From contig NZ_JAPFQP010000002.1 of assembly GCF_026241225.1 (NCBI RefSeq), positions 124,001 through 188,000 on the forward strand: a stretch of 64,000 nucleotides of DNA, written 5' to 3'. Source of the DNA: Lentiprolixibacter aurantiacus. GTDB lineage: Bacteria > Bacteroidota > Bacteroidia > Flavobacteriales > Flavobacteriaceae. The notes under the pieces were generated by a model. It was given only the letters and a program-made list of their open reading frames with translations. It searched no databases and was not told the origin of the DNA. Made by a program: the position numbers and the translations under genes. Shown here one piece after another: positions 36,198 to 45,717 of the stretch. How positions within the stretch are numbered: position 1 is the first letter of the stretch; the number at the start of each line of letters is the position of its first letter.

Positions 36198-36488
36198 ATG
36201 GAAAAAGCAAATAAATGGCGTAACCTGTTACTGGGACTCCTGTTGGATGGAATCGGGATGCTTTCTTTCGTTATTCCCGGTATAGGTGAATTTTCGGATG
36301 TCATCTGGGCACCTGTTTCAGGTTGGCTTATGACCCGGATTTACAAGGGTAGAGTGGGGCAGGTGGCAGGAGTGGTTGCTTTTGTGGAAGAACTTTTGCC
36401 TGGTTTTGATTTCATCCCTTCTTTTACGCTTATGTGGATTTATACCTATCTGATCAAAGGAGGCAGTCCTAAGGGAAGTAATCAATAG
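36198..36488 (+). CDS. Small membrane protein, function unknown
   Basis: 96 residues with about two to three hydrophobic stretches (9-28, 35-45 weaker, 72-86). Motifs: L-L-L-D-G-I-G-M-L-S-F-V-I-P-G-I-G-E and PGFDFIPSFT. It is downstream of folE and convergent with the DUF6787-like gene. I do not recognise a named family, although the pattern looks conserved in flavobacteria. Confidence 0.6.
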   Translation: MEKANKWRNLLLGLLLDGIGMLSFVIPGIGEFSDVIWAPVSGWLMTRIYKGRVGQVAGVVAFVEELLPGFDFIPSFTLMWIYTYLIKGGSPKGSNQ

Positions 36489-36493
36489 CTGAG

Positions 36494-36811
36494 CTACCTG
36501 AACAGGAAGCCCAGGCCCATGCGCTGCAGCATTTTCTTCTCAAATCCCCAGAAAAATTGAAACTGGCCAAAAAGCCATCCAAAAAATACCAGCAATACCT
36601 GATATATTGGGAATATAATCAGGATCCTCATGGACCAGTAGAGCGCTCCACTCCACCAGGCATCAGGAAAATTAGCCCGGTCAAGGCCTATAAAAGCCAG
36701 AAAAGGCTTTGCCACATAGACGGAGGCTGATCCGGTAATGGCAAATACAACAAATATTACTATAAGCTGGAAATTCGATTCAATTCCCCAACGCTGTTTG
36801 AGTTTGTTCAT
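36494..36811 (-). CDS. DUF6787-like membrane protein
   Basis: 105 residues from the ATG at 36811 (MNKLKQRWGIES); a start 7 codons upstream also exists. Two hydrophobic helices, about 13-37 and 60-83, flank a loop with LDRANFPDAWW. The opening K-L-K-Q-R-W-G-I-x-S-N-F-Q-L and the C-terminal QFQFFWGFEKKML match the DUF6787 type as I recall it. Function unknown. It follows the DUF6146-like lipoprotein gene by 30 bases on the same strand. Confidence 0.65.
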   Translation of the reverse strand: MNKLKQRWGIESNFQLIVIFVVFAITGSASVYVAKPFLAFIGLDRANFPDAWWSGALYWSMRILIIFPIYQVLLVFFGWLFGQFQFFWGFEKKMLQRMGLGFLFR

Positions 36812-36841
36812 AGCACCAAATTCTCCCGCCAAATATATTAC

Positions 36842-37300
36842 TTATATCCGGGGGATAAAAGGTCCCAGCCTTTGCCTGTATTTGCGCTGAAAATAGATGA
36901 AGTAATAGTAGAGTTTGTAATTCACTTCATAACCATAGTCCACATTGGGATCATAATTAATCCGAAGCTCATATAACAACGAGTTATAGCGGTTAGGCAT
37001 CATTACCCGGTTGTTCCATTCGATTACATAAATTCTATTGCGGTTTTCAAGAAAGCTTTGTGAATAGTACCCCCGTGGCCTGGCTATGCTGTTTAGCCAG
37101 AAGTTAAAACCCGGCTCGATAATAATGATTTCGTACTTGGAATCCGGATCACTGATGCTTACCGTATCTGCCTCCTGATTCTTGAATGCGACAGCCTCCT
37201 CTTCGCTTATAGTTACTGATTTTTGGCTGCTTCCACAGCTGCTAACGCTCAGAAATACCAGCATTAATAGAATGCCAGAACCGACTAATAATGTCCTCAT
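36842..37300 (-). CDS. DUF6146-like lipoprotein
   Basis: 152 residues from the ATG at 37300. The signal peptide ends in a lipobox (V-S-S-C, Cys22). The mature part holds YEIIIIEPGFNFWLNS, a Tyr-rich middle and Y-G-Y-E-V-N-Y-K-L-Y-Y-Y-F-I-Y-F, features of the DUF6146 family of flavobacterial lipoproteins. It is in one run with the DUF6787-like gene, separated from the DUF937 gene by a terminator. Confidence 0.72.
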   Translation of the reverse strand: MRTLLVGSGILLMLVFLSVSSCGSSQKSVTISEEEAVAFKNQEADTVSISDPDSKYEIIIIEPGFNFWLNSIARPRGYYSQSFLENRNRIYVIEWNNRVMMPNRYNSLLYELRINYDPNVDYGYEVNYKLYYYFIYFQRKYRQRLGPFIPRI

Positions 37301-37330
37301 GACCAAACCTTTTCTTTAGTCATAAGGTAC

Positions 37331-37358
37331 AAAAAAACCGCCTGCTAATTGCAGGCGG
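37331..37358 (-). terminator. Intrinsic terminator after the DUF937 gene
   Basis: CCGCCTGC (37338-37345) pairs with GCAGGCGG (37351-37358). On the minus strand the stem is followed by a run of seven T, so it ends transcription of the DUF937 gene coming from the right. Confidence 0.87.
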
Positions 37359-37390
37359 CGTTGTTAATTCTTGTTAAGTATTTTTCGATA

Positions 37391-38023
37391 TTATTTACCC
37401 AAAAAACTCCCGAGCATGCCCCCCAGGCCACCTTTCTTTTTTGAACCCCCTAGCACCATTCCAGCCACATCGTCCAGAACGCTACCGTCTCCATCCGAAT
37501 CCAGGAGTGTGGTGATAAGGCTTTGGTTTTGTTCAGGTTGCCCGCCGAGCATACTGCCCAACAAGGCATTCATTCCGGATGAATCCTGAACACTGCTCTG
37601 GGCGGTTTGCCGTCCCAGAAATCCCATTACAATTGGTGCTGCGAGCTTTAAAATTTGAGCTATACTGCCTGTATCCATACCAGACTTCTGGCTTAATGCA
37701 TTCTCCACAGCCGTTTGTTTATTGCCAAGCAGATGGCCTAAGATACCAGCCCCGTCTTCCAAGACCGATTGATCCACGCCGCCGCCAAATAGCCCGCCAA
37801 GGTCGTCCAGGATACTGCCGTTGTGTTTGTTGGACAGTGCACTCATCAGCCCCTGGGCCCCTTCAGTTGTGCTTACATTCTTCTTCATAGCGCCCAGTAA
37901 TATAGGCATAGCCATTCCCAGCACATCGGCCGTTTTGCTTTCGGGCTGACCAGTTTCTCCGGCAACGCCACTGATTAATTGCTTGCCTAAAGGGCCATTC
38001 AAAAGGTCTATTAATCCAGACAT
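37391..38023 (-). CDS. DUF937 domain protein
   Basis: 210 residues, rich in Gly, Leu and Ser, of the DUF937 (YidB-like) family. It has SGLIDLLNGPLGKQLISGVA at the start, LLGAMKKN, NHNGSILDDLGGLFGGG-type glycine-rich repeats and a closing LGGMLGSFLGK. It has no signal peptide. Function is unknown. It lies 71 bases after serA on the same strand and ends at a strong terminator, probably the last gene of the LuxC-like-serC-serA run. Confidence 0.82.
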   Translation of the reverse strand: MSGLIDLLNGPLGKQLISGVAGETGQPESKTADVLGMAMPILLGAMKKNVSTTEGAQGLMSALSNKHNGSILDDLGGLFGGGVDQSVLEDGAGILGHLLGNKQTAVENALSQKSGMDTGSIAQILKLAAPIVMGFLGRQTAQSSVQDSSGMNALLGSMLGGQPEQNQSLITTLLDSDGDGSVLDDVAGMVLGGSKKKGGLGGMLGSFLGK

Positions 38024-38094
38024 GATTTTTAATTTTTAGTTGATACTATAGGTGTTCTCACCATGAGTTGGCGGAAAATCACCTCCTGAAAAGT

Positions 38095-39048
38095 TTAATT
38101 TTTTAAAATTGAGATGATCTGGGTTGCCAGCTCTTCCCCAATCCGATCCTGAGCTTCGCCCGTTGCGGCACCGATATGAGGAGACAGCGATATGTTGGGG
38201 TGCATGAGCACTTTGATTTCAGGTTGGGGTTCCGATTCAAAGACATCCAGCCCCGCGAAGCGCACCTTGCCAGTTTCCAGGGCATCAATAAGGGCCACTT
38301 CGTCTATAATTCCCCCCCGCGCGGCATTGACAAGTCCAACACCGGATTTCATTATTTCAAATTCGGGTTTGCCAATGATGTATTCTTTCTGGGCGGGAAC
38401 ATGCAGGCTGATAAAGTCTGCTTTGGCCAGTACTTCATTCTTGGAGATTCCCTTTAACGAAAAGCTTACTTGCTGCCCGTCGAAAAAACTAAGTTCAATA
38501 TCGGCTTCCTCAATAAAGGGGTCGTGGAAAATCACTTCCATGCCAATTCCAAGGCCAATTTTTGCTGTAGCACGGCCTATTCTTCCAAAGCCAATAATGC
38601 CCAGCGTCTTTCCCCTTAGTTCAGCTCCTTTGGCGTATGATTTTTTAAGTTTCTTGAAGTTCTTGTCGCCTTCAAGTGGCATATTGCGGTTGGCATCATA
38701 CAGGAAGCGGACTCCTCCGAATAGATGGGCAAATACGAGTTCAGCCACAGACTCAGAAGAGGCGGCCGGCGTATTGATCACATGCAGGCCTTTTTCCCGG
38801 GCATAAGCGACATCTATATTATCCATACCTACGCCCCCTCGTCCAATAAGTTTGAGCCCGGGACAGGCATCAATAAGTTCTTTGCGGACCTGGGTAGCAC
38901 TGCGCACCAGAAGGCCAACCACATCATTTTCATTTATAAAATTCTGCAGTTGTTCCTGGGCTACATTTGTGGTAAGTACTTCGAACCCGGCACTCTCAAG
39001 CGCTGCAATTCCGCTTTGAGATATTCCGTCATTGGCCAGTATTTTCAT
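38095..39048 (-). CDS. serA: D-3-phosphoglycerate dehydrogenase (short form)
   Basis: 317-residue NAD-dependent D-2-hydroxyacid dehydrogenase; oxidises 3-phosphoglycerate in serine synthesis. The Rossmann motif is LGIIGFGRIGRA, an arginine is in NAARGGI, a glutamate in DVFESEPQ and the catalytic histidine in SPHIGAAT. It lacks the C-terminal ACT domain of the long SerA, so it should not be feedback-inhibited through that domain. It follows serC by 40 bases, which supports SerA over other hydroxyacid dehydrogenases. Confidence 0.9.
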   Translation of the reverse strand: MKILANDGISQSGIAALESAGFEVLTTNVAQEQLQNFINENDVVGLLVRSATQVRKELIDACPGLKLIGRGGVGMDNIDVAYAREKGLHVINTPAASSESVAELVFAHLFGGVRFLYDANRNMPLEGDKNFKKLKKSYAKGAELRGKTLGIIGFGRIGRATAKIGLGIGMEVIFHDPFIEEADIELSFFDGQQVSFSLKGISKNEVLAKADFISLHVPAQKEYIIGKPEFEIMKSGVGLVNAARGGIIDEVALIDALETGKVRFAGLDVFESEPQPEIKVLMHPNISLSPHIGAATGEAQDRIGEELATQIISILKN

Positions 39049-39088
39049 TCGTGTTATAAAATTAATGGGTTGATGTCATCTGATTCAT

Positions 39089-40153
39089 CTATGCCTTGCG
39101 CTCCAACTCACTCATTACATCCACCAGCACACCAACACTTTCAAGGCTTAGCGCATTGTACATGGAGGCTCGGTAGCCCCCTACGGAGCGGTGACCGTTT
39201 AATCCGTTGATACCTGCTTCTCTCCACATACTGTCGAACGTTTCTTTGAGTCCCTCTTCTGCCAGGGTAAAGGTGGCATTCATGTTTGAACGATCTTCCG
39301 CCTTGGCAAAACCGTTGAACAGCGGATTTAAATCAATTTCGGAGTAAAGAAGCTTGGCTTTCTTCTCATTGATTTCCTCGATGGCAGAAATTCCGCCCAG
39401 ATCCTTCAACCACCTGAGTGTCAGCATGGAGGTATATACGGCGAATACGGAAGGGGTGTTGAACATGCTGTCCTTGCTTATATGTACTTTATAATCCAGC
39501 ATGGAGGGGATAGTTCGGCTAACTTTCCCAAGGATATCTTCCTTTACCACCACCAGTGTGGTTCCGGCAGGCCCCATATTCTTTTGGGCCCCTGCATAGA
39601 TCAGGTCGAACTTTGAAAAATCGAGCTGTCTTGAAAAAATATCCGAACTCATATCGCAAACAAGCGGAACAGAGGTTGTTGGGAATTCCTTGATTTGGGT
39701 TCCGAAAATTGTATTGTTGGAAGTAAGGTGAAGGTAATCCAGATTTTCCGGTATACCGTATCCTTTGGGGATGTAATTGAAGTTTTTATCCTTGGATGAT
39801 GCTACCTCTACCACTTCGCCAAGTAACTTAGCTTCTTTGATAGCCTTAGAGCTCCATGTCCCGGTATTGACGTACCCGGCTCTCTTATCCAGAAGATTGT
39901 AAGCCACCATCAGGAATTCAAGGCTTGCTCCGCCCTGCAGGAAAAGAGCCTGGTATCCCTGGTCTTCCAGTCCCAATAGTTCAAGGGAAAGGGCTCGTGC
40001 CTCCTCCATTACGGCTACGAATTCTTTGCTCCTGTGTGAAATTTCAATCAGAGAAAGCCCGAGACCATCAAAATCAAGGACGGCTTCAGATGCTCTTTTC
40101 ATTACTTCCTTCGGGAGGATACAGGGACCTGCGCTAAAGTTGTGCTTTTTCAT
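39089..40153 (-). CDS. serC: Phosphoserine aminotransferase
   Basis: 354-residue fold-type I PLP aminotransferase converting 3-phosphohydroxypyruvate and glutamate to O-phosphoserine; also serves pyridoxal phosphate synthesis in some bacteria. Signs: NFSAGPCILP at the start, FLQGGASLEF (phosphate-binding), and the Schiff-base Lys191 in A-G-A-Q-K-N-M-G. Full length. It is in an operon with serA. Its product O-phosphoserine is the likely amino substrate of the cysteate synthase candidate at 3721. Confidence 0.95.
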   Translation of the reverse strand: MKKHNFSAGPCILPKEVMKRASEAVLDFDGLGLSLIEISHRSKEFVAVMEEARALSLELLGLEDQGYQALFLQGGASLEFLMVAYNLLDKRAGYVNTGTWSSKAIKEAKLLGEVVEVASSKDKNFNYIPKGYGIPENLDYLHLTSNNTIFGTQIKEFPTTSVPLVCDMSSDIFSRQLDFSKFDLIYAGAQKNMGPAGTTLVVVKEDILGKVSRTIPSMLDYKVHISKDSMFNTPSVFAVYTSMLTLRWLKDLGGISAIEEINEKKAKLLYSEIDLNPLFNGFAKAEDRSNMNATFTLAEEGLKETFDSMWREAGINGLNGHRSVGGYRASMYNALSLESVGVLVDVMSELERKA

Positions 40154-40228
40154 TTTCAGTAGATTACAGTAGTGGACAAAGGTCTTAATTTATAAGCGAT
40201 TCGCCACGAAATAAAGGAAAAGATTGTG

Positions 40229-41290
40229 TTATGTTTTTAACAAGAATTCAACAGTGTCCACACCGTCTGCATAGTCTGAAAGCGACGGGTATTGTGTTCT
40301 TCCAAAGGGAACTTCATTTTCCATAAAACCTTTGGCTACAAGGCATTGGATGTGCTCCTGATCTTTCTGGAGTTGTGATTTCAGTTGCTTCAAATCCTCA
40401 TACCGCTCATAAAACAAAGTTCCAATTGGGGATGCATAGGAGGTGTCTTCCTTAAGCATTACAAAACCATTGTCCAGGAAGGGAAATTTACTCATCAGGT
40501 AGATGGCTTTGTTGTAATCGTAATTGTTCTGGTATTTCCTCTCTTCAAGCAGATAGCGGTAACTTTCAAAAGCCTCGAACAGCAAATCAAAATTAAAGTC
40601 TTGGGGAATAAATAGTTTGGATACGCTCCGGCAACCCAGGCCATAGTATTGAAAAACATCCCTGCCCAACGCTTTGAGTTCTTCCTTTGTTTCCGTTCCC
40701 TTTAATACAGCTGCTGAATTTCGATTCCTTCGAATGATATTAGGTTTCTTACCGAAATAGTATTCAAAATATCGGGCGGTGTTATTGCTGCCAGTCGCAA
40801 TAACCGAATCAAAATCCTTCAGCATTTCATCTTCAAACCTTACATGGTTTTTCATTCCCGGAGCAAGTTCTTCAAGGATGTTTAAGAGGGCGGGCAAGAG
40901 CACATTGTCATTGGAAGAAAGCTTAACTAAAGCATTGTTTCCGCTCAGCAGCACAGCCAGCAAATCGTGAAAGCCCACCAGCGGAATATTTCCGGCAAGG
41001 ATCAGTGCTACAAGTTTGTTTTGGTTAACTGTGATTTCATAAGGCTCCAGCCATGCAGACAATCGCTCTTCCGCCAGGCAGTTGCCCCATACTTCAAGGG
41101 CAAATTGTACCTGATCTTCTGTAAACCACCCATTTTTTTGTCCGGCCAGATCAACACTTCTATCCAGCTGAACGAATAAGTGATTTTCTTCCCGATCTTC
41201 TTCTGCCGCCCGTGATTTAAATTGGATATAATCCCGAAAGAGGGCTCCGAGTTTAACAAAAGCTTCTAATCTTTGTTGTGGTTCAAGCAT
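40229..41290 (-). CDS. Acyl-CoA reductase (LuxC-like)
   Basis: 353 residues of the LuxC/acyl-CoA reductase family. The motif L-A-G-N-I-P-L-V-G-F-H-D (98-109) and the catalytic cysteine Cys220 in G-L-G-C-R-S-V-S-K-L are clear. LuxC reduces acyl-CoA or acyl-enzyme to aldehyde with NADPH; in this context, without luxD or luxE, the physiological acyl group is unknown. It is divergent from the ferredoxin gene, a pairing I believe is common in flavobacteria, and lies 75 bases upstream of serC. Confidence 0.85.
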   Translation of the reverse strand: MLEPQQRLEAFVKLGALFRDYIQFKSRAAEEDREENHLFVQLDRSVDLAGQKNGWFTEDQVQFALEVWGNCLAEERLSAWLEPYEITVNQNKLVALILAGNIPLVGFHDLLAVLLSGNNALVKLSSNDNVLLPALLNILEELAPGMKNHVRFEDEMLKDFDSVIATGSNNTARYFEYYFGKKPNIIRRNRNSAAVLKGTETKEELKALGRDVFQYYGLGCRSVSKLFIPQDFNFDLLFEAFESYRYLLEERKYQNNYDYNKAIYLMSKFPFLDNGFVMLKEDTSYASPIGTLFYERYEDLKQLKSQLQKDQEHIQCLVAKGFMENEVPFGRTQYPSLSDYADGVDTVEFLLKT

Positions 41291-41294
41291 TAAA

Positions 41295-41326
41295 TTTGTT
41301 CAAAAAAGGACCAGCCTTTACCTTTG
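41295..41326 (+). promoter_or_regulatory. Putative promoter of the ferredoxin gene
   Basis: TTTG (41295-41298), 20 bases, TACCTTTG (41319-41326) is a good match to the Bacteroidota -33/-7 arrangement. It lies between two divergent genes and 52 bases before the ferredoxin start. Confidence 0.55.
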
Positions 41327-41378
41327 TGCAAAAATAGAGATGCTGAAGGAAATCAGCTGAAAAAAGGAAAAGAAAATT

Positions 41379-41729
41379 ATGGCTATAATCATTACAGACG
41401 AGTGTATCAACTGCGGGGCCTGTGAACCAGAATGCCCGAATACTGCAATCTACGAGGGAGCGGATGAGTGGAGGTACAGCGACGGAACTTCCCTGAAAGG
41501 TGATGTTGTTCTGCCCGATGGCAAAAAAGTAAATGCGGATGAGGTACAGGAGCCTATTAGCGATGAGTTCTACTATATTTCTCCGGACAAGTGTACGGAG
41601 TGCATGGGATTCCACGAAGAACCTCAGTGTGCTGCGGTTTGCCCGGTAGACTGTTGCGTCCCGGATGAAGACCGTGTGGAAAGTGAGGAAGTGCTGCTGG
41701 CCAAACAGCGCTTTATGCACCCGGAATAA
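41379..41729 (+). CDS. Two-cluster 4Fe-4S ferredoxin
   Basis: 116-residue electron carrier. Cluster one ligands are C-x2-C-x2-C-x3-C in [14 protein letters not shown]; cluster two is C-x2-C then an insertion before [10 protein letters not shown], as in Allochromatium-type ferredoxins with a long loop and a C-terminal helix. It is cytoplasmic. Divergent from the LuxC-like reductase; an electron-transfer link between the two is possible but not shown. The stop is 3 bases from the end of the convergent arginase-family gene. Confidence 0.93.
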   Translation: MAIIITDECINCGACEPECPNTAIYEGADEWRYSDGTSLKGDVVLPDGKKVNADEVQEPISDEFYYISPDKCTECMGFHEEPQCAAVCPVDCCVPDEDRVESEEVLLAKQRFMHPE

Positions 41730-41732
41730 TTA

Positions 41733-42521
41733 TTAAGGGCAGGTTGCCAGAATCCTGGCGGCTATTTCCTTCAGGAATTTAGCACAAACCGTGGCAGTGA
41801 CCCCATTAATGTCCCTTACAGGGTTGAATTCTACAATATCAGCGCCAACTAAAGGAGCGTCAATGCCCTGAATGATTTCTATAACCTGCCTGCTGCTAAA
41901 TCCTCCTGGTTCATGGTGAGATATGCCAGGTGCAAAGGCCGGATCCAGTGCATCTATGTCGAGAGACAGGTATAACGGACCTTTGAAAGCAGGTAATTGC
42001 CCGGAGCGGAAATCGCGCATTTCAATGACCTCAACACCAAAAAGTTCTGCCTGTTCCCGCTGATGGGTGGAAAAAGTCCGTATTCCTACCTGAACAAGTC
42101 TGGAAGCAAGATTCTCTTCCATTATCCTGGCAAATGGGCAGGCGTGGGAATATTTATCACCCTCAAAGGAGTCATACAGGTCCGCATGGGCGTCAATATG
42201 AAGGATCTCCAGGGGGCCGTAGACTTTGCTAAATGCCCGTAGCACAGGGTAGGTAATAGAGTGGTCTCCCCCCAGTGTTATCATGGGAATATTTTGCTTT
42301 AGATGATCCAGGCTAATCTGCTCGATATCAAAATATTCTTCAACATTAAAATCACCTCTATCCAGGAATAGATCAGGCCTGATTTCAGACCCGTTTTCAG
42401 CAAAAAAGTTAAAGGCATCGCTGAGGTAGGCATCCCTTATTAAGGGAGGTGCTTTGGCTGGTCCCCTCAGGTAAGATGATTTCTCATCGTATAAGATTCC
42501 CTGCAGCTGAATTTTTTCCAT
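41733..42521 (-). CDS. Agmatinase/arginase-family ureohydrolase
   Basis: 262-residue binuclear manganese enzyme of the arginase superfamily. Metal ligands lie in GGDHS (84-88), D-A-H-A-D (110-114) and S-L-D-I-D-A-L-D-P (186-194), with E-P-G-G near residue 204. It is likely an agmatinase (agmatine to putrescine and urea), because the D-x-D-x-x-D-P-x-x-x-P-G and G-G-x-S/T pattern is like speB, but arginase or formimidoglutamase cannot be ruled out. Divergent from ychF. Confidence 0.85.
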   Translation of the reverse strand: MEKIQLQGILYDEKSSYLRGPAKAPPLIRDAYLSDAFNFFAENGSEIRPDLFLDRGDFNVEEYFDIEQISLDHLKQNIPMITLGGDHSITYPVLRAFSKVYGPLEILHIDAHADLYDSFEGDKYSHACPFARIMEENLASRLVQVGIRTFSTHQREQAELFGVEVIEMRDFRSGQLPAFKGPLYLSLDIDALDPAFAPGISHHEPGGFSSRQVIEIIQGIDAPLVGADIVEFNPVRDINGVTATVCAKFLKEIAARILATCP

Positions 42522-42537
42522 AGGATATTCCGCCTGA

Positions 42538-42571
42538 TTGCTTAGGAAATGTAATGTAAAAACTATATTTG
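42538..42571 (+). promoter_or_regulatory. Putative promoter of ychF
   Basis: TTG (42538-42540), 23 bases, TATATTTG (42564-42571). The -7 part is a perfect TAnnTTTG; the leader to the ATG at 42593 would be about 15 bases. Confidence 0.45.
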
Positions 42572-42592
42572 CATCCTCAAAATCAACATCTC

Positions 42593-43687
42593 ATGAAAGC
42601 AGGTATCGTAGGCCTTCCCAACGTTGGAAAATCGACCCTCTTTAATTGCCTTTCCAATGCAAAGGCGCAGAGTGCGAATTTTCCATTTTGCACAATTGAA
42701 CCCAACATAGGAGTGGTAAATGTGCCCGATAAGCGTCTGGAACAGCTGGAATCACTTGTGCAACCAGAGAAGGTAATTCCTGCTACGGTTGAGATCGTTG
42801 ATATTGCCGGACTTGTCAAAGGAGCCAGCAAAGGGGAAGGGCTGGGAAATCAGTTTTTGGCCAATATCCGGGAAACCGATGCCATCCTGCACGTGCTTCG
42901 CTGTTTTGACAATGACAATGTGGTGCACGTAGACGGTTCTGTAGACCCTATGCGCGACAAAGAGACTATTGACATTGAATTGCAGCTCAAAGATCTGGAA
43001 TCTGTTGAGAAAAGGCTTGATCGCGTCAAGAGGGCGGCAAGGACGGGTGATAAAGAAGCACAGAAGGAAGAAGCAGTTCTGGATAAGTTAAAGGGCCAGT
43101 TGGAATCCGGGGTTTCCGTAAGGGCTATATCTTTTGGGGATGATGAGTACAAAGATTATATCAGGCCCCTGCAGCTTATAACAGCCAAACCTGTGCTTTA
43201 CGTATGCAATGTAGACGAGTCAGCCGCAGTTAGCGGAAACACCTATGTGGAGCAGGTGAAGGCTGCGGTAGCCACCGAAAATGCTGAAGTACTGGTGCTG
43301 GCTGTAGCCACCGAAGCCGATATCATGGAGTTGGATACCTATGAGGAGCGTCAAATGTTCCTTGAAGATTTAGGTCTTGATGAGCCCGGGGCGTCCAAGC
43401 TCATACGGGCCGCCTACAGGCTATTGAACCTGCAAACGTACTTTACCGCCGGCCCCAAGGAAGTCAGGGCGTGGACTATCCCCATCGGCGCTACAGCACC
43501 CCAGTCTGCCGGGGTAATCCACACGGATTTTGAGAAAGGATTCATCCGGGCTGAGGTTATTTCATTTGCCGACTATATAGCCTATGGAAGTGAACAGAAG
43601 GTGAAGGAGGCTGGAAAAATGAGGGTAGAAGGAAAAGAGTATGTGGTTCAGGACGGAGATGTGATGCACTTCCGTTTTAACGTATAA
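42593..43687 (+). CDS. ychF: Redox-regulated ATPase YchF
   Basis: 364-residue Obg-family P-loop protein that hydrolyses ATP rather than GTP. G1 is G-L-P-N-V-G-K-S-T (7-15), G3 is D-I-A-G-L (70-74), and the base-recognising motif is N-V-D-E rather than NKxD. The C-terminal TGS-like domain (from about 275) has [16 protein letters not shown] sequence, here [13 protein letters not shown]. The inner ATG at 42593 is chosen since the family begins M-K-A-G-I-V-G-L-P. Binds ribosomes and responds to oxidative stress in other bacteria. Confidence 0.96.
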   Translation: MKAGIVGLPNVGKSTLFNCLSNAKAQSANFPFCTIEPNIGVVNVPDKRLEQLESLVQPEKVIPATVEIVDIAGLVKGASKGEGLGNQFLANIRETDAILHVLRCFDNDNVVHVDGSVDPMRDKETIDIELQLKDLESVEKRLDRVKRAARTGDKEAQKEEAVLDKLKGQLESGVSVRAISFGDDEYKDYIRPLQLITAKPVLYVCNVDESAAVSGNTYVEQVKAAVATENAEVLVLAVATEADIMELDTYEERQMFLEDLGLDEPGASKLIRAAYRLLNLQTYFTAGPKEVRAWTIPIGATAPQSAGVIHTDFEKGFIRAEVISFADYIAYGSEQKVKEAGKMRVEGKEYVVQDGDVMHFRFNV

Positions 43688-43783
43688 AACAGGGATTAAA
43701 CTCCAGTGTTTTCGGGAGGTCTAAGCTCCTGTGCTATCAACAATAGAGTCCTTTTATTGTTAATTACTTTCTTTTGTGCCCAC

Positions 43784-43813
43784 TTTGAATTCTGCCTTGA
43801 AATTTTATATTAG
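43784..43813 (+). promoter_or_regulatory. Putative promoter of the topoisomerase IV genes
   Basis: TTTG (43784-43787), 18 bases, TATATTAG (43806-43813), one mismatch from TAnnTTTG. The start codon is 19 bases further. Confidence 0.35.
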
Positions 43814-43831
43814 CAAGATAAAGCCCAATCT

Positions 43832-45691
43832 ATGGCAATTACGCAGTATACAGAGGAAAACATCAGGTCGCTCGATTGGAAGGAACACATCCGTATGCGA
43901 CCCGGGATGTATATCGGGAAGTTAGGGGATGGATCTTCTGCGGATGACGGTATTTATATCCTGTTAAAAGAAACTATAGACAACAGCATCGATGAGTTCG
44001 TTATGGGAGCCGGTAAGACCATCGAGGTTTCCATACAGGGAGACAAGGTAACGGTTCGCGACTACGGTCGGGGGATTCCGCTTGGGAAGGTGGTAGACGT
44101 TGTGTCCAAAATGAATACCGGAGGGAAGTACGATACCCGTGCCTTCAAAAAATCTGTCGGACTTAACGGAGTGGGTACAAAGGCAGTGAATGCCTTATCC
44201 ACCTTTTTCAGGGTAGAATCCAACAGGGATGGAAAGTCTAAATCTGCTGAGTTCACCCTGGGTGAACTGGTTGATGAGGAAATGCTGGAGGAAACCTCGA
44301 GAAGGAGGGGGACTAAAATCACGTTTACGCCAGACCCCTCAATATTCAAGCATTACAAATACCGTAATGAGTATGTGGAACGCATGCTCAGGAATTATGT
44401 CTACCTGAACCCGGGTCTGACTATCATGTTCAACGGTGAAAAGTTCCATTCTGAAAACGGACTCAAGGATCTCCTGGAAGACAACAACAACCGGGAAGAT
44501 ATGCTCTATCCGATCATTCATCTTAAAGGAGATGATATCGAAGTTGCCATAACGCATAGTAAAACACAGTACAGCGAAGAGTACCATTCCTTTGTCAATG
44601 GGCAGCATACCACCCAGGGAGGGACACACCAGGCGGCTTTTCGCGAAGCAGTGGTGAAGACGCTCAGGGAGTATTATGGAAAGAATTACGACGCCTCGGA
44701 TATTCGCAAATCGATAATTTCCGCTATTTCCATCAAGGTGATGGAGCCAGTCTTCGAAAGCCAGACCAAGACCAAGCTGGGTTCAACTGATATGGGGGGT
44801 GATTTGCCAACGGTACGGACCTACGTGAATGATTTTATCGGCAAGCAGCTCGATAACTACCTGCACAAGAATCCGGATACGGCGGAAAAGATTCAGAGAA
44901 AGATTGTGCAGGCCGAAAAAGAGCGCAAAGAACTTTCCGGAATCAGAAAGTTGGCAAGAGAAAGGGCGAAGAAGGCCAGTTTACACAATAAAAAATTGCG
45001 GGACTGTCGAATCCACCTGGACAACATGAAAAATGATCGCAGGCTGGAAACAACTCTTTTCATCACCGAGGGTGATTCTGCCTCCGGTTCCATTACCAAA
45101 TCCAGGGATGTGAATACCCAGGCCGTATTCAGCCTGAGAGGTAAGCCCCTGAATTCCTATGGAATGAGTAAGAAGATCGTCTATGAGAATGAGGAATTTA
45201 ACTTGCTTCAGGCTGCCCTGAACATTGAGGAATCCATGGAAGACCTGCGATACAACAATATCGTTATCGCCACAGATGCCGATGTAGACGGGATGCACAT
45301 ACGTTTGCTGCTCATCACTTTCTTCCTTCAGTTCTTTCCTGAGTTGATAAAAGAAAATCACTTGTATATCTTGCAAACACCCCTCTTCCGTGTCAGGAAC
45401 AGAAAAGAAACTATTTACTGCTACAGTGAAGAAGAGAAAAGGGCAGCCATCGCAAAGCTTAGCGGCAAACCTGAAATAACTCGTTTCAAGGGGCTGGGAG
45501 AGATCTCTCCTGATGAATTCAAACATTTTATTGGAGATGATATTCGCCTGGAGCCGGTTATGCTTGACAAGGCGATGTCTATTGAGGAATTACTCAAGTT
45601 TTACATGGGTAAAAACACCCCCAACCGTCAGGAATTCATTATAGAAAATCTTAAAGTAGAAGTTGATTTAGTAGAAGAAAATCAATTGTAA
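43832..45691 (+). CDS. parE: DNA topoisomerase IV subunit B
   Basis: 619-residue ATPase subunit of a type IIA topoisomerase that decatenates daughter chromosomes. The GHKL domain shows [10 protein letters not shown] and the G-R-G-I-P and [11 protein letters not shown] motifs; the TOPRIM domain has T-E-G-D-S-A-S-G and D-A-D-V-D-G. Shorter than GyrB (no long insert) and adjacent to the ParC gene (26 bases), which favours ParE over GyrB. Confidence 0.93.
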   Translation: MAITQYTEENIRSLDWKEHIRMRPGMYIGKLGDGSSADDGIYILLKETIDNSIDEFVMGAGKTIEVSIQGDKVTVRDYGRGIPLGKVVDVVSKMNTGGKYDTRAFKKSVGLNGVGTKAVNALSTFFRVESNRDGKSKSAEFTLGELVDEEMLEETSRRRGTKITFTPDPSIFKHYKYRNEYVERMLRNYVYLNPGLTIMFNGEKFHSENGLKDLLEDNNNREDMLYPIIHLKGDDIEVAITHSKTQYSEEYHSFVNGQHTTQGGTHQAAFREAVVKTLREYYGKNYDASDIRKSIISAISIKVMEPVFESQTKTKLGSTDMGGDLPTVRTYVNDFIGKQLDNYLHKNPDTAEKIQRKIVQAEKERKELSGIRKLARERAKKASLHNKKLRDCRIHLDNMKNDRRLETTLFITEGDSASGSITKSRDVNTQAVFSLRGKPLNSYGMSKKIVYENEEFNLLQAALNIEESMEDLRYNNIVIATDADVDGMHIRLLLITFFLQFFPELIKENHLYILQTPLFRVRNRKETIYCYSEEEKRAAIAKLSGKPEITRFKGLGEISPDEFKHFIGDDIRLEPVMLDKAMSIEELLKFYMGKNTPNRQEFIIENLKVEVDLVEENQL

Positions 45692-45717
45692 ATCAAAAAT
45701 ATAGATTTCTTTCTTTT

